Under the pieces are notes generated by a model. It ran no database searches, was not told where the DNA came from, and was given only the letters and a program-made list of their open reading frames with translations. Below are positions 16,587-26,600 of a stretch of DNA of 64,000 bases, in pieces. The position numbers were made by a program, and so were the translations under genes. Positions within the stretch are counted from its first letter, which is position 1; each line of letters starts with the position of its first letter. Source of the DNA: Bacteroidales bacterium (GTDB lineage Bacteria > Bacteroidota > Bacteroidia > Bacteroidales > UBA932); contig JAKSKH010000001.1 of the NCBI GenBank assembly GCA_024401855.1, positions 1-64,000 of the forward strand. Direction: 5' to 3'.

Positions 16587-18526
16587 ATCCTGTCCTCCTT
16601 ATATTTTTCCAAAAGATATTCCACCTTCAGAAGAGCGGCCGTACTGAGCGCGGAAGAAATTGCTCCATGAGGCTCGTGCGGGGGATCCCCGTCATAGAGT
16701 TCGGAGAATGCTCCGACCCCATGTTTGCCAAGGTCTTCATAGAAACCTTCCACAAGCCATTCAGCCTTTTTCCAGAACGCCGCACCCTTGACGCGGAACG
16801 CCACATCCACATAGGGTTCGAGCAGGAAAGGATGGGCGCAGCCCTGATGGTATGCGAGGTCCCTGTCCCTCTGGCTTCCTTCGTAGACCCCGCGATATTT
16901 CACGTCACGGGGAGAAAGCGTGCGGATTCCGCGGGAAGTGACAAGCTCATTGTCGATAACCCTGAGAATGGAGGGAGCCAGCTCCTCGTCAACAGGAGAA
17001 TGCTTTACGTACAGTGCATATATCTGATTCGGGCGGATATCCTCATTCTGCCCGTAATTGTCGACATAATCCGCGAGGCAACCCCTTGACGCATTCCAGA
17101 ACACAGACTGGAAACCGGCCTTGACAAGATCCCTGATTTCAGTCCACTTTGCAACAAAGGCCCCTGTACTGTCTCCGTACTTTTCCTCCATCTCCAGGGC
17201 AAAGCAGATTGAATTATACCAGAAAGCATTTGTTTCCACCTGATATCCGGCCCTTTCAGTAACGGCCCTGCCGTCTATGTAGGCGTTCATCCAACTGAGA
17301 GCCACACCATCCATCTGAGCCCAAAGCAGACCGTTGGGCTGCATTGAGACCTCTGCGCGCACTCCGGGGAGATAACTTTCAAGAATCAGGCACAACGTCC
17401 TGCCATATTTCTTCCATACAGCCTTCGGGTCGGCTCCGTATTCTATATATGACTGAAGAACGCCGGCGAGGCACAAAGGAGCCTCAACCTGAGTTGTCCT
17501 GTGGAACAGGCGCTCGAACTCATCCGAAATAAGATTGTCGAGAATTTCCTCAAAAAGTTTGGGATCATTCATTCCGTAGAGAGCAAGACCGGGCAGGGAA
17601 ATCAGCGTCTCCCTGAGAAGTCCCGTATAGAGCCAGGAGAAACCTGCATGAATCTTTGCCCTTCCGTTATGCTCGATTATGAGCCTGTTTGCACAACGCT
17701 TGAGCTGATCCCGGTAATTTTCGGCCGAGCCTTTCTTCCTTATGGACGCCTTGAATTTCCTGTCGAACTCCTGAGGATTCTCCTTAAGCAGCGATGCGGA
17801 GAAAACAATGCTTCTGCCTTTCTTGAGCTCCACCTCAAAGTAGCCCGGAACGAAAAGGTCCTCCCTGCAGTCAAACCCGCGGCGATATTCGTCGGAATAC
17901 GTTATGTTCCTGTTCCAGTATGGAGTGCGAATGAAAGCGGCGGCCGGGTCACTGACCTGCAGGTTCAGGTCAGGGAACATGTTGTACATTTTGAACGTCA
18001 CCCCGTTCTCAATTTCCTGCCCTTCCGTCATTGCCTCCGGATTTTCGTGCGTGAGCGCATGTATGTTGCGGAAAGCAAGATGCGGCCTCAACTGAAGCCT
18101 GACCGGAGCGGGAGATTCCACCAGCTCGTATCTGATCATCACCTGGTCCTTGTCCTGGGCAAGCAGAAGACTCTTGCGGAAAACCATCTCGCCAACCTTG
18201 AAGGTGATCTGGGGAACAGGATTGGCATCAAAGTCCACAATATATTTGTGGCCTCTGGGTTCATAATTGTCTCCATAGCAATGGATTCCCAGATTGAAAC
18301 GCTTCTCGTTGACCACCAGGGTCTCATCCACGGCGGAAAGAAGGAGGTACCTGTCTCCTCCGAAACGGTCAAGCGTCACGGCCAAAAGTCCATGATAACG
18401 CCTTGTATTGCAACCTATTATACTAGTATTGCAATAAGCTCCCGTCTTGTTGGACCCGAGGATTTCCCTCTTGAGCGAATACCCGAGATTTACAAGCTCG
18501 TCCTTGTTGAATTTTAAAAAAGCCAT
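16583..18526 (-). CDS. Glycogen debranching enzyme (amylo-alpha-1,6-glucosidase, GH133)
   Basis: 647 residues. N-terminal beta-sandwich domain (GYSLKREILGSNKTGAYCNT, NTRRYHGLL) and C-terminal alpha-barrel (GFSWLYTGLLRETLISLPGL, GLLWAQMDGVALSWMNAYID, and NQIYALYVKHSPV about 100 residues from the end). Bacterial members of this family hydrolyse alpha-1,6 branch points in glycogen. It is one base from glgB and overlaps the GT4 gene by an ATGA, so translation is probably coupled. Confidence 0.93.
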   Translation of the reverse strand: MAFLKFNKDELVNLGYSLKREILGSNKTGAYCNTSIIGCNTRRYHGLLAVTLDRFGGDRYLLLSAVDETLVVNEKRFNLGIHCYGDNYEPRGHKYIVDFDANPVPQITFKVGEMVFRKSLLLAQDKDQVMIRYELVESPAPVRLQLRPHLAFRNIHALTHENPEAMTEGQEIENGVTFKMYNMFPDLNLQVSDPAAAFIRTPYWNRNITYSDEYRRGFDCREDLFVPGYFEVELKKGRSIVFSASLLKENPQEFDRKFKASIRKKGSAENYRDQLKRCANRLIIEHNGRAKIHAGFSWLYTGLLRETLISLPGLALYGMNDPKLFEEILDNLISDEFERLFHRTTQVEAPLCLAGVLQSYIEYGADPKAVWKKYGRTLCLILESYLPGVRAEVSMQPNGLLWAQMDGVALSWMNAYIDGRAVTERAGYQVETNAFWYNSICFALEMEEKYGDSTGAFVAKWTEIRDLVKAGFQSVFWNASRGCLADYVDNYGQNEDIRPNQIYALYVKHSPVDEELAPSILRVIDNELVTSRGIRTLSPRDVKYRGVYEGSQRDRDLAYHQGCAHPFLLEPYVDVAFRVKGAAFWKKAEWLVEGFYEDLGKHGVGAFSELYDGDPPHEPHGAISSALSTAALLKVEYLLEKYKEDRI

Positions 18527-18527
18527 A

Positions 18528-20498
18528 TCAACTTTTAACTTTCTTCAATACAACGGCGCATCTGCTGGGCAGATACAGCGACAATTGATTTTCTGTTGTT
18601 ACGTGCGATTCTCCGGACTGAAGCCTGGAAAAACCACCATACTCCGCTTCATCCGAATTGAATTCCATCCTGTATTCACCTTCCGGCGCCCGGAAGCGGA
18701 AATTCTCGAAAGATGCGTTCGGATTGAAATTAAATGCAAAGATAGTATTTCCGCGGCCGAAAATCAATACTTTACGTTCCTCATCAACATAAAGTTGACG
18801 CAAAGGGAAGGACAGGAGATTCTCCCGGACCGAATATGTAACCATGGTTCTGTCGAAATTCTCCAGGCCTTCATATCTCAACGACTTGTTGTCAGGAAGA
18901 GACCACTGCCGTCTCGCGTATTTGAAGGACCATCCGTTCCCCTCCCTGGGAAAATCAATCCATTCGGGATGCCCGAATTCATTGCCCATGAAATTGAGGT
19001 ATCCTCCCCCGGACGTGGCAAGAGTCACCAGACGTATCATCTTATGAAGGGCGACCCCCCTGTCCACAAGAAGATTCCGGGAATCCTTCTCCATACCGTA
19101 ATACATTTCCTTGTCCACGAGGCGGAAGATTATCGTCTTGTCTCCTACCAGGGCCTGATCGTGACATTCCGCGTAGGAGATGGTACTTTCATCCTCCCTC
19201 TTGTTGGTAAGTTCATACCACATCCCACCCATAGGCCATTGTTCATCGGACAGTTCCTTTATCCACTTTATCCAATGGTCCGCTATGCCCATGGCCATAC
19301 GGAAGTCGAATCCCACGCCGCCGGCCTCGAAAGATGCCGCCAGTCCGGCCATGCCGCTCATATCCTCCGCTATGGTGAAAGCATCCGGATTGATTTCGTG
19401 AATCAGCATATTGGCCAGGGCAAGGTAACTTACGGCATTTTCATCCACGCCGTTGTCGAAATAAAGCGAATAATCACCGAAATCCCTGCCGAGACCATGA
19501 TTCCAATACAACATGGAAGTCACTCCGTCAAAACGGAAACCGTCAATATGATATTCCTCCATCCAGTACTTGCAGTTGGCAAGCAGGAAGTACTTGACCT
19601 CATCCTTGCCATAGTCAAAACACCTTGACCCCCAGGCCGGATGATAGCCCTGGGGCCCCTTGTAGAAATACAGGTCTTCGCTGCCGTCGAAGCGGCTCAG
19701 ACCTTCCTGCTCGTTCATTACGGAATGCGAATGGACTATGTCCATAATCACGGCTATGCCCATTCCGTGCGCATCGTCAACCAGAGCCTTGAATTCCTCG
19801 GGAGTTCCGAAACGGGAGCTCAAGGCAAAGAAGTTGGAAACCTGATACCCGAAAGAGCCATAGTAGGGATGTTCCTGCAGAGCCATTATCTGGAGCGTGT
19901 CATATCCGAGAGACTTGACGCGGGGAAGCACCGTGGTCCTGAATTCATCGAAAGAGGCAACGCCCTCCTTCTCGGAACTCATGCCTATGTGACATTCATA
20001 AATGAAAGGATGGAGCCTTTTCCCGGGTGAGGGGTTCTTCCACCTGTAAACCGCAGACGGATTCCATACCTGAGCGCTGAAAATCTTGGTCTCCGGATCC
20101 TGTACGACGCGCGTGACATACGCCGGAAGACGCTCCGCTCCCCCGCCACGCCATTCTATCCACAACTTGTAAAGATTTTCGTGGGAAAGGAACATCAGCG
20201 GGACACGCAGCTCCCAGTTTCCTCCACCGACGGGTTTGAAGGAGTACGCCCCGGTCTTCTTCCAATTGTTGAACTCCCCTATAAGATATATTCTCGTAGC
20301 TCCGGGGGCCCACTCGCGAATCACCCATTCCTTTCCTTCGATGTGGAGGGGATAGAATATATGATTGTTGACAGCAAGGCTCAAGGGACCGTCCCCGGCC
20401 AGTTTCTTCCTGTCGGCCAGGATTTTTCCGTGTCTGTTGTCTATCGCAGCCCTGAAGGGTTCAAGCCACGGGTCAGTATCGTAAATCTTGCCTGCCAT
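18528..20498 (-). CDS. glgB: 1,4-alpha-glucan branching enzyme (GH13)
   Basis: 656 residues from the ATG at 20498 (MAGKIYDTDPW), 2 bases after the der stop; a longer reading would run through der. CBM48 domain at about 40-140 (REWAPGATRIYLIGEFNNW), then the GH13 barrel with DIVHSHS, nucleophile Asp in GFRFDGVTSMLYWNHG, acid/base Glu in TIAEDMSG, and AECHDQALVG. This resembles the eukaryote-like GH13_8 branching enzymes common in Bacteroidetes. It creates alpha-1,6 branches in glycogen. It is the first glycogen gene after the GTPase gene der. Confidence 0.95.
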   Translation of the reverse strand: MAGKIYDTDPWLEPFRAAIDNRHGKILADRKKLAGDGPLSLAVNNHIFYPLHIEGKEWVIREWAPGATRIYLIGEFNNWKKTGAYSFKPVGGGNWELRVPLMFLSHENLYKLWIEWRGGGAERLPAYVTRVVQDPETKIFSAQVWNPSAVYRWKNPSPGKRLHPFIYECHIGMSSEKEGVASFDEFRTTVLPRVKSLGYDTLQIMALQEHPYYGSFGYQVSNFFALSSRFGTPEEFKALVDDAHGMGIAVIMDIVHSHSVMNEQEGLSRFDGSEDLYFYKGPQGYHPAWGSRCFDYGKDEVKYFLLANCKYWMEEYHIDGFRFDGVTSMLYWNHGLGRDFGDYSLYFDNGVDENAVSYLALANMLIHEINPDAFTIAEDMSGMAGLAASFEAGGVGFDFRMAMGIADHWIKWIKELSDEQWPMGGMWYELTNKREDESTISYAECHDQALVGDKTIIFRLVDKEMYYGMEKDSRNLLVDRGVALHKMIRLVTLATSGGGYLNFMGNEFGHPEWIDFPREGNGWSFKYARRQWSLPDNKSLRYEGLENFDRTMVTYSVRENLLSFPLRQLYVDEERKVLIFGRGNTIFAFNFNPNASFENFRFRAPEGEYRMEFNSDEAEYGGFSRLQSGESHVTTENQLSLYLPSRCAVVLKKVKS

Positions 20499-20500
20499 CT

Positions 20501-21808
20501 CTATTTCTGTCTGCAGAAAATCTGTACCGGACACCCTGTAAGGTTGAAGTTCCTGCGCAGCTGGTTTTCCAGAAAACGCTTGTAGGGATCCTTCACATAC
20601 TGGGGAAGATTGCAAAAGAAAGCGAATGCTGGAAATTTTGTGGGAAGCTGGGTGATATACTTCACCTTTACATACTTGCCCTTCCATGCAGGAGGGGGAG
20701 TTTCCTCTATGACGGGCAGCAGGGCCTCGTTAAGCCTTGCTGTGGGGATTTTCCTGGAGTAGTTCGCATACACTTCCGTTGCGGCGTCAAGCACGTCCTG
20801 AATCCTCTGCATCTTAAGAACCGAGGTAAAGATGATGGGTATGTCATCAAACGGAGCCAGCCGCGCCTTGAGCCCGATGGTATACTCCTTGAGGGTGTTG
20901 GAGTCCTTGATGAAAAGGTCCCACTTATTGACTACCAGAACGCAGGCCTTGCGGTTCTTGATGATGAGGTTGAATATGTTCATGTCCTGAGCCTCCATTC
21001 CCACAGTGGCATCTATCATCATTATGCAGACATCGGAATGCTCTATCGCCCTGATGGAGCGGAGAACGGAATAGAACTCGAGGTCTTCGTGCACCTTGCC
21101 CTTCTTCCTGATTCCCGCGGTGTCGACAAGCATGAACTCATGACCGAACTTGTTGTAATAAGTCTCTATCGCATCTCTGGTGGTGCCGGCCACCGGAGTG
21201 ACGATATTCCTGTCGACTCCAAGCAGGGCATTGGTCAGGGAAGATTTCCCCACGTTAGGCTTGCCCACTATGGTAATCCTCGGAAGTCCGGCGTGCGTGT
21301 CTTCAGTCACGGTCTCCTCGGGAAGTTCCTTCACGACCGCGTCAAGCAGGTCTCCCGTCCCCCCGCCGTTGGCCGCGGAAATACCGTACACCTCACCCAG
21401 GCCCATGGAATAGAACTGGTAAGTATCGTACATTTTCTCTCCCGTGTCCACCTTGTTGACGCAGAGGATTACAGGTTTCTTCGTCCTTCGGAGGACATCG
21501 GCGATTTCCGCATCATAATCGGTGATACCCGTTGACGCCTCAACCATGAACAGCACGAGATCAGCCTCGTCGATTGCAATCTGCACCTGATCACGGATGG
21601 CCGACTCGAACACGTCGTCGGAGTTCGAAGTGTATCCTCCCGTATCCACTACGGAAAACTCCCTCCCGCACCACTCACAACGTCCGTAATGGCGGTCCCT
21701 GGTGACTCCGGATATATCATCAACTATAGCCTGACGCATTCCCACCAGGCGGTTGAAAAGGGTTGACTTGCCGACATTAGGCCTTCCGACTATGGCTACC
21801 AGACTCAT
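20501..21808 (-). CDS. der: Ribosome-assembly GTPase Der (EngA)
   Basis: 435 residues from the ATG at 21808 ([16 protein letters not shown]); earlier codons fall inside the neighbouring small gene and have no family counterpart. Two tandem G domains: [15 protein letters not shown] and NKVD in the first; [19 protein letters not shown] and NKWD in the second, then the KH-like C-terminal domain. Der is essential for 50S assembly. It overlaps the small membrane-protein gene by 32 bases and is followed after 2 bases by glgB. Confidence 0.97.
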   Translation of the reverse strand: MSLVAIVGRPNVGKSTLFNRLVGMRQAIVDDISGVTRDRHYGRCEWCGREFSVVDTGGYTSNSDDVFESAIRDQVQIAIDEADLVLFMVEASTGITDYDAEIADVLRRTKKPVILCVNKVDTGEKMYDTYQFYSMGLGEVYGISAANGGGTGDLLDAVVKELPEETVTEDTHAGLPRITIVGKPNVGKSSLTNALLGVDRNIVTPVAGTTRDAIETYYNKFGHEFMLVDTAGIRKKGKVHEDLEFYSVLRSIRAIEHSDVCIMMIDATVGMEAQDMNIFNLIIKNRKACVLVVNKWDLFIKDSNTLKEYTIGLKARLAPFDDIPIIFTSVLKMQRIQDVLDAATEVYANYSRKIPTARLNEALLPVIEETPPPAWKGKYVKVKYITQLPTKFPAFAFFCNLPQYVKDPYKRFLENQLRRNFNLTGCPVQIFCRQK

Positions 21809-22028
21809 ACAAACTGCAATCTTTACAAGCGTCACTGAATTTCCCGGAACAGTGCTTTCCGTGTAATGCGGCATCTTCGTCCTTGAAACAGCGGATGCCT
21901 CTTTTCTTCATTTCCTCGTTGGAGCCGACATCGTACTTGGGGAATTCCTTCTTGCGGAAAACGATGTTGAAACACATCCCGAACACCCCCAGCAGCAGGA
22001 CAGCGGCAGCAACCAGAAAAGTAGTCAT
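21777..22028 (-). CDS. Small single-pass membrane protein, cysteine-rich tail, Bacteroidota-specific type
   Basis: 83 residues. One N-terminal transmembrane helix (about 3-23), then a basic stretch [20 protein letters not shown] and a Cys-containing tail ([22 protein letters not shown]). The pattern FRKKxEFP..xVG.N..M.KRGI.C recalls a family of tiny uncharacterised Bacteroidota membrane proteins; I cannot assign a function. The tail holds four cysteines, unusual for that family as I remember it, and could bind metal. The gene starts 6 bases after prs and overlaps der by 32 bases. Confidence 0.75.
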   Translation of the reverse strand: MTTFLVAAAVLLLGVFGMCFNIVFRKKEFPKYDVGSNEEMKKRGIRCFKDEDAALHGKHCSGKFSDACKDCSLYESGSHSRKA

Positions 22029-22034
22029 GATATA

Positions 22035-23018
22035 CTAGATGAATTCCGTGCTGACGGATTCATAGTTATAAACCTTGTCAATGATGGAGGCGAACACTTC
22101 CGTCATGGATACGATCCTGATCTTGGGATCTCCTATCAGTTCCGGATGGGGCACGGTGTCGGTAATGTATATCTCTTCCATAACCGAATCGTGAAGCCTC
22201 TGTACGGCGGGGCCGGAAAGAATTCCATGGGTGGCGCATGCGCGTACGCTCAGGGCTCCCTTCTCCTTCAGCACTTCCGCAGCCTTGCAGAGTGTTCCGG
22301 CGGTATCGATCATATCGTCGACAATTATGATATTCTTGCCCTCAACTTCACCGATGGCCTTGATTTCAGCCACCACGTTTGCACGGGCGCGGGTCTTGTG
22401 GCACAATACGACTCCGCAGTCCTCATCCTTTGTACTCAGAGCCTTTGCATACGACTGGGCTCTCTTCGCGCCACCCATGTCGGGAGCGGCGATCGCAAGA
22501 TTCTCGAAATGCCTGCTCCTGATATAGGGGATGAACACCTTGCTTGCATATACGTGGTCCACGGGAATATCGAAGAATCCCTGAATCTGGTCAGCATGGA
22601 GGTCGCAGGTCATGACCCGGTCAGCGCCGGCGGCCCTGAGAAGATTCGCGACGAGCTTTGCCCCTATGGCAACACGGGGACGGTCCTTCCTGTCCTGACG
22701 CGCCCAGCCGAAATACGGAATCACCGCTATGACCTTGTCTGCAGAAGCGCGCTTTGCCGCGTCGATGGAAAGAAGCAGTTCCATAAGATTGTCTGCGGGC
22801 GGAACCGTGGACTGAATGAGGTAAACTGTGGCGCCACGGACGCTTTCGGCAAATCTGGGCTGGAACTCTCCGTCACTGAAAGGAGTGACTTCAAGTTCTC
22901 CGAGATGGCAGGGGGCCTCCTCGGGCGACATTTTGTTGTTCAGATAATCGACGACCTTGCGTGCAAAATCCCTCGAGGCTCTGCATGCAAATACTTCCAT
23001 ACGATGGCTGTGGTACAT
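22035..23018 (-). CDS. prs: Ribose-phosphate pyrophosphokinase (PRPP synthase)
   Basis: 327 residues. The start at 23018 is 2 bases after the engB stop, as usual in this operon; an internal ATG at 23000 (MEVFACRAS) is an alternative that fits the family N-terminus. Visible motifs: FSDGEFQPRF, IPYFGWARQDRKDRPRVAIGAK (ATP and regulatory flexible-loop region), CDLHADQIQGFFDIPVDH, and the PRPP-binding IIIVDDMIDTAGTL. It makes PRPP from ribose-5-phosphate and ATP for purine, pyrimidine, His and Trp synthesis. Confidence 0.95.
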   Translation of the reverse strand: MYHSHRMEVFACRASRDFARKVVDYLNNKMSPEEAPCHLGELEVTPFSDGEFQPRFAESVRGATVYLIQSTVPPADNLMELLLSIDAAKRASADKVIAVIPYFGWARQDRKDRPRVAIGAKLVANLLRAAGADRVMTCDLHADQIQGFFDIPVDHVYASKVFIPYIRSRHFENLAIAAPDMGGAKRAQSYAKALSTKDEDCGVVLCHKTRARANVVAEIKAIGEVEGKNIIIVDDMIDTAGTLCKAAEVLKEKGALSVRACATHGILSGPAVQRLHDSVMEEIYITDTVPHPELIGDPKIRIVSMTEVFASIIDKVYNYESVSTEFI

Positions 23019-23020
23019 AA

Positions 23021-23617
23021 CTAACTATTATTCAATAAACTTTGTATATAATCCAGAATTTCATCCCTTCCGCGTCCGTCCTGTGATGAACTGCAGAACA
23101 TAGGAGGAAGTTCCTCCCATTCCTGAAGAAGCAGTTCCTCGTCTCTCCGGATCTGCGCGGCCAGCACATTGGGGCCCTGTTTGTCACATTTGGTGAAGAT
23201 GATTGCGAATGGGATACTGTTCTCGCCAAGCTCGGCAAGGAAGTCCATGTCCGTCCTGCCTATATCGTGACGGGAATCGATGAGCACAAAAAGCTGTACG
23301 AGATCTTCGGAGAAATAAACGTAATCCCTGACCGCGGCTGCGAGGGCCTCCTGGCCCTGCCGGCTCATCTTTGCATATCCGTATCCGGGCAGATCCACAA
23401 GATACCAGCTTCTGTTCACTCTGAAATGGTTTACAACCTTTGTCTTTCCGGGAGTGGAAGAGGTCATCGCCAGTTTCCCGTTCCGGCACAACATATTGAT
23501 GAGAGAGGATTTGCCGACATTCGATCGCCCGATGAAAGCAAATTCAGGCAATCTGTCCTTAGGCTTCTGAGAAACCCTTGTGCTGCTCCCGGCAAAAACG
23601 GCCTCAAGAATCTTCAT
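23021..23617 (-). CDS. engB: Ribosome-biogenesis GTPase EngB/YihA/YsxC
   Basis: 198 residues, one G domain: FIGRSNVGKSSLINML (P-loop), TPGKTKVVNHF (switch I), DLPGYGYAKMS (G3) and FTKCDKQ (G4). The family acts in 50S subunit assembly. It is the first gene of the 13-gene minus run and has a -7 box 23 bases upstream. Length is normal. Confidence 0.97.
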   Translation of the reverse strand: MKILEAVFAGSSTRVSQKPKDRLPEFAFIGRSNVGKSSLINMLCRNGKLAMTSSTPGKTKVVNHFRVNRSWYLVDLPGYGYAKMSRQGQEALAAAVRDYVYFSEDLVQLFVLIDSRHDIGRTDMDFLAELGENSIPFAIIFTKCDKQGPNVLAAQIRRDEELLLQEWEELPPMFCSSSQDGRGRDEILDYIQSLLNNS

Positions 23618-23640
23618 AAGACGGAATAGAATAAATCACA

Positions 23641-23648
23641 CAAAGATA
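23641..23648 (-). promoter_or_regulatory. Candidate -7 box for the engB-to-TlpA operon
   Basis: TATCTTTG on the minus strand, 23 bases before the engB ATG. No good -33 TTTG is visible at the expected distance, so this is weaker than others. Confidence 0.5.
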
Positions 23649-23660
23649 GTAAATCTTTGA

Positions 23661-26600
23661 TTAATTATCCAGAGCGCTCCGCCGGGGATATTGAATGGAG
23701 AAGCAGGCTCCGCCAAGAGAGAAGGAACGGCTGTAGGCTATAGTGGCGCCGCAGCGCTCCAGGACGCTTCTGGAAATGGCAAGGCCGAGCCCGCTGCCAC
23801 TGTTCTTGGTCGTGAAATTGGGATTGAAAAGCTTGTCCAGATTGGCCTCGTCCACACCCGGGCCGTTGTCTTCGAAAACAATGTCGTAGAATCCGTCCCT
23901 GATGGAATTCCTGAGAGAAACCCTGACGACCCCCTGCCCCGAGCCATCCGGACGGAGTTCAAGCGCCTGGACGGCATTGTTCAGAAGATTTACGAAAACG
24001 CGGGTAAGCTGAGGTTTGGGACCCGTGGTGCACGCTCCTTCCAGACCGAAATACTCGAAACTGATATCCTCCCTGTTGTCGTACATTGAAATCTCACTTT
24101 GCAGAAGTTCGTCCAGATTTATTTCGGAGTATTCCTGGGAATACAGTCTTGCGAAAGTGGAGAACTCATCCGCAGTCTCGGTGAGTATATCTATATGCTC
24201 CAGAATCACTCTGCTCACATCATCGAATTTCTCCTGCCAGCCCGGCTCTCCCTTCATCTTGAGCCTCATCAGCCTCTGAAGCTGAAGTTTCATGGGAGTA
24301 AGAGGATTCTTGATCTCGTGCGCAACCTGACGGGCCATGCCGCTCCACGCCTTGTCACGCTCGGCCTGGGCAAGTTTCCTGGTACTTTCGGAGAGGTCTG
24401 TAACCATCCTGTTGTAAGCATCCACCAGGGAGGCCACCTCATCATCCCTTTCATATGTGATGTATTCCGGCGATTCAAGGTCTGCGGTCCGCATCTTGCC
24501 GCTCATCTCGCCCAAGGGTTTGAATATCATGTCCAGTATCTTCGTGGCCGCGAATCTCGAGAAGAAGAGAAGGATCAGGAAAAGCATTATGATTGTCATA
24601 AGATGCATCAGGGCATCCCTCTCGAAATCGTAGGTCTCTCCTCCTTCATAGGGAGAACATATTATAGCCAGGCTCCGGCCGTCAGTCCCCATCAGAGGAG
24701 CGTACATATAATAGCGTGATATTCCGTCACCGTTCTCCCTGCGTATATAATACCTCTTGTGATGTCGCGCGATGTTTTCGAATGCCTCCCTGTCCATCCT
24801 GCTTCCGGGAATGAATTCAAAATCCTGTCCTTCGCGCCGGGTCGTCATGATGAAGCGGCCGTCGGTGGAATAAAGGATTATGTCGGAGCCGCTGCTGCGC
24901 GCAACATTCTGAAGATATTCCATCATCACGGGAGCCTTGATGTCACGCACATCGTCAACGCCCTTGATTTCATTCTGAAGCATCAACTGGACAGAGCCGA
25001 TCTTGTCCGACATTATGGTGTTGAGGTTCGCGTTGTTGCGCTCATATACAAAGAACACGCTCACGGTAGCCATAATCACAAGTGCAAGGATCAGGGAAAT
25101 CATCACAACCCAGGTGATCCTGGTCTTGTAGAAACTCTGCTGACCGGTCTTCCCTGCCGAATGCATGGACAGCAGAGAAAGGAGCATGAAAAACAGCAAA
25201 GCCACGAAAACACCCTCAATGCAATAGTTTCCGAAAGATGTGACAGGCCTGGAAATAATGACCACCTCATCTTCAGACACAGTGTTGTAGAAATGCGTAT
25301 ATCCCTCGTATACAGGACCTGTCAGGCCTTTTTCCAATTTGGTTGGGTATGCATAACTGCCTCTGAAGTGCAGGAGTTCCGAATTCCGGTAACGGGCATA
25401 GGAGTAACTTGAAGGCACGAAACCTTTATCCCTGTTGGTCATCTTCGGTTCAAGTTCCACAATAAGTCTCGCAAGTCCGTATGTGCCATGATAATACAGG
25501 AAAACACCCTCATAACGCGGCTGTCCGTCCAAGTCACAATATAGAAAACGGCTGTTCTCGAAGACAGGCACACCGTCCTTCACCTTACGGTTGCACATCG
25601 AAATCTTGGCATATGGAGTGTCATCGTTCAGCACATAAACCGAGATATTATAATCCTGAGCTATCCTGAACAGATACTTCTCGGCAATCAGGTTCTGTAT
25701 GGTGCTCTCCGTTCCCTGCACGAAACACAAAGGGGAAATGACATAATCCCCGGCTATCTGCGGTTCCACCCGCTTCAACTGCATTTCAAGCGAGACATCC
25801 CTGTCCACGGCCAGCATGTTGGCCCATACTTCGGCTCTTCCCTGCTCCTTGCCAAGAGCCAGCGACGACACAACCGAAACAAAGGATACAGAAACCAGGA
25901 GAGAAACGGCCACCCTTCCCCTGACGGACAGGACATCGGACCATTTCCGCATGAATTCGGGAAGCAGGGGCTGCATCATCTGAATCACCAGAGGGATGCT
26001 GACCAGCATGGAAAGGAACGAAGCGTAAACCACAACGGTCCACCATGAAATATCCGAAAGATTATAAATGTCCAGACATATGTTGGAGTTCTGTATGATA
26101 CTCCTGAGAGCCACATATGAATAAACAGTTATCGCGGCTATGGAAGCCAGTCCAGCCAGCAGCGCGAGAACTGCGGACCTTCTTCCGACAATCCGCCCCA
26201 TGGCATCCGAACGCACGATATACAGGGCCACAGACAGCAGCAGGACCGCAAGGTTTACGATGACCACGGCGCCCAGGGAATACAGCACGGATCCGCCGGC
26301 AAAGAGGACCGGAGAGAATATGTCATAATTTTCCCCGGCCAGATAGCCCCAGCAATACATCGAGGCCATCATAAGCAGAAGGAACAGAGCCACCGGGATA
26401 AAAGATTTGAATGTCCTCCGCGATTCCAGGAACAGCATCGCCGAAACCGCCAGCAGGGCGAAGGCAATCCATACCAATCCGGCATCCGCCAATGCACTTC
26501 GTGAAAGCACCTCGTACTGAACGGTGAACTGGGGCCTTCCATCTATCCTGACGGCACTGCCGCTGTCGTATGAAAGCGGCTTTATAGAAAAATTCCTTCC

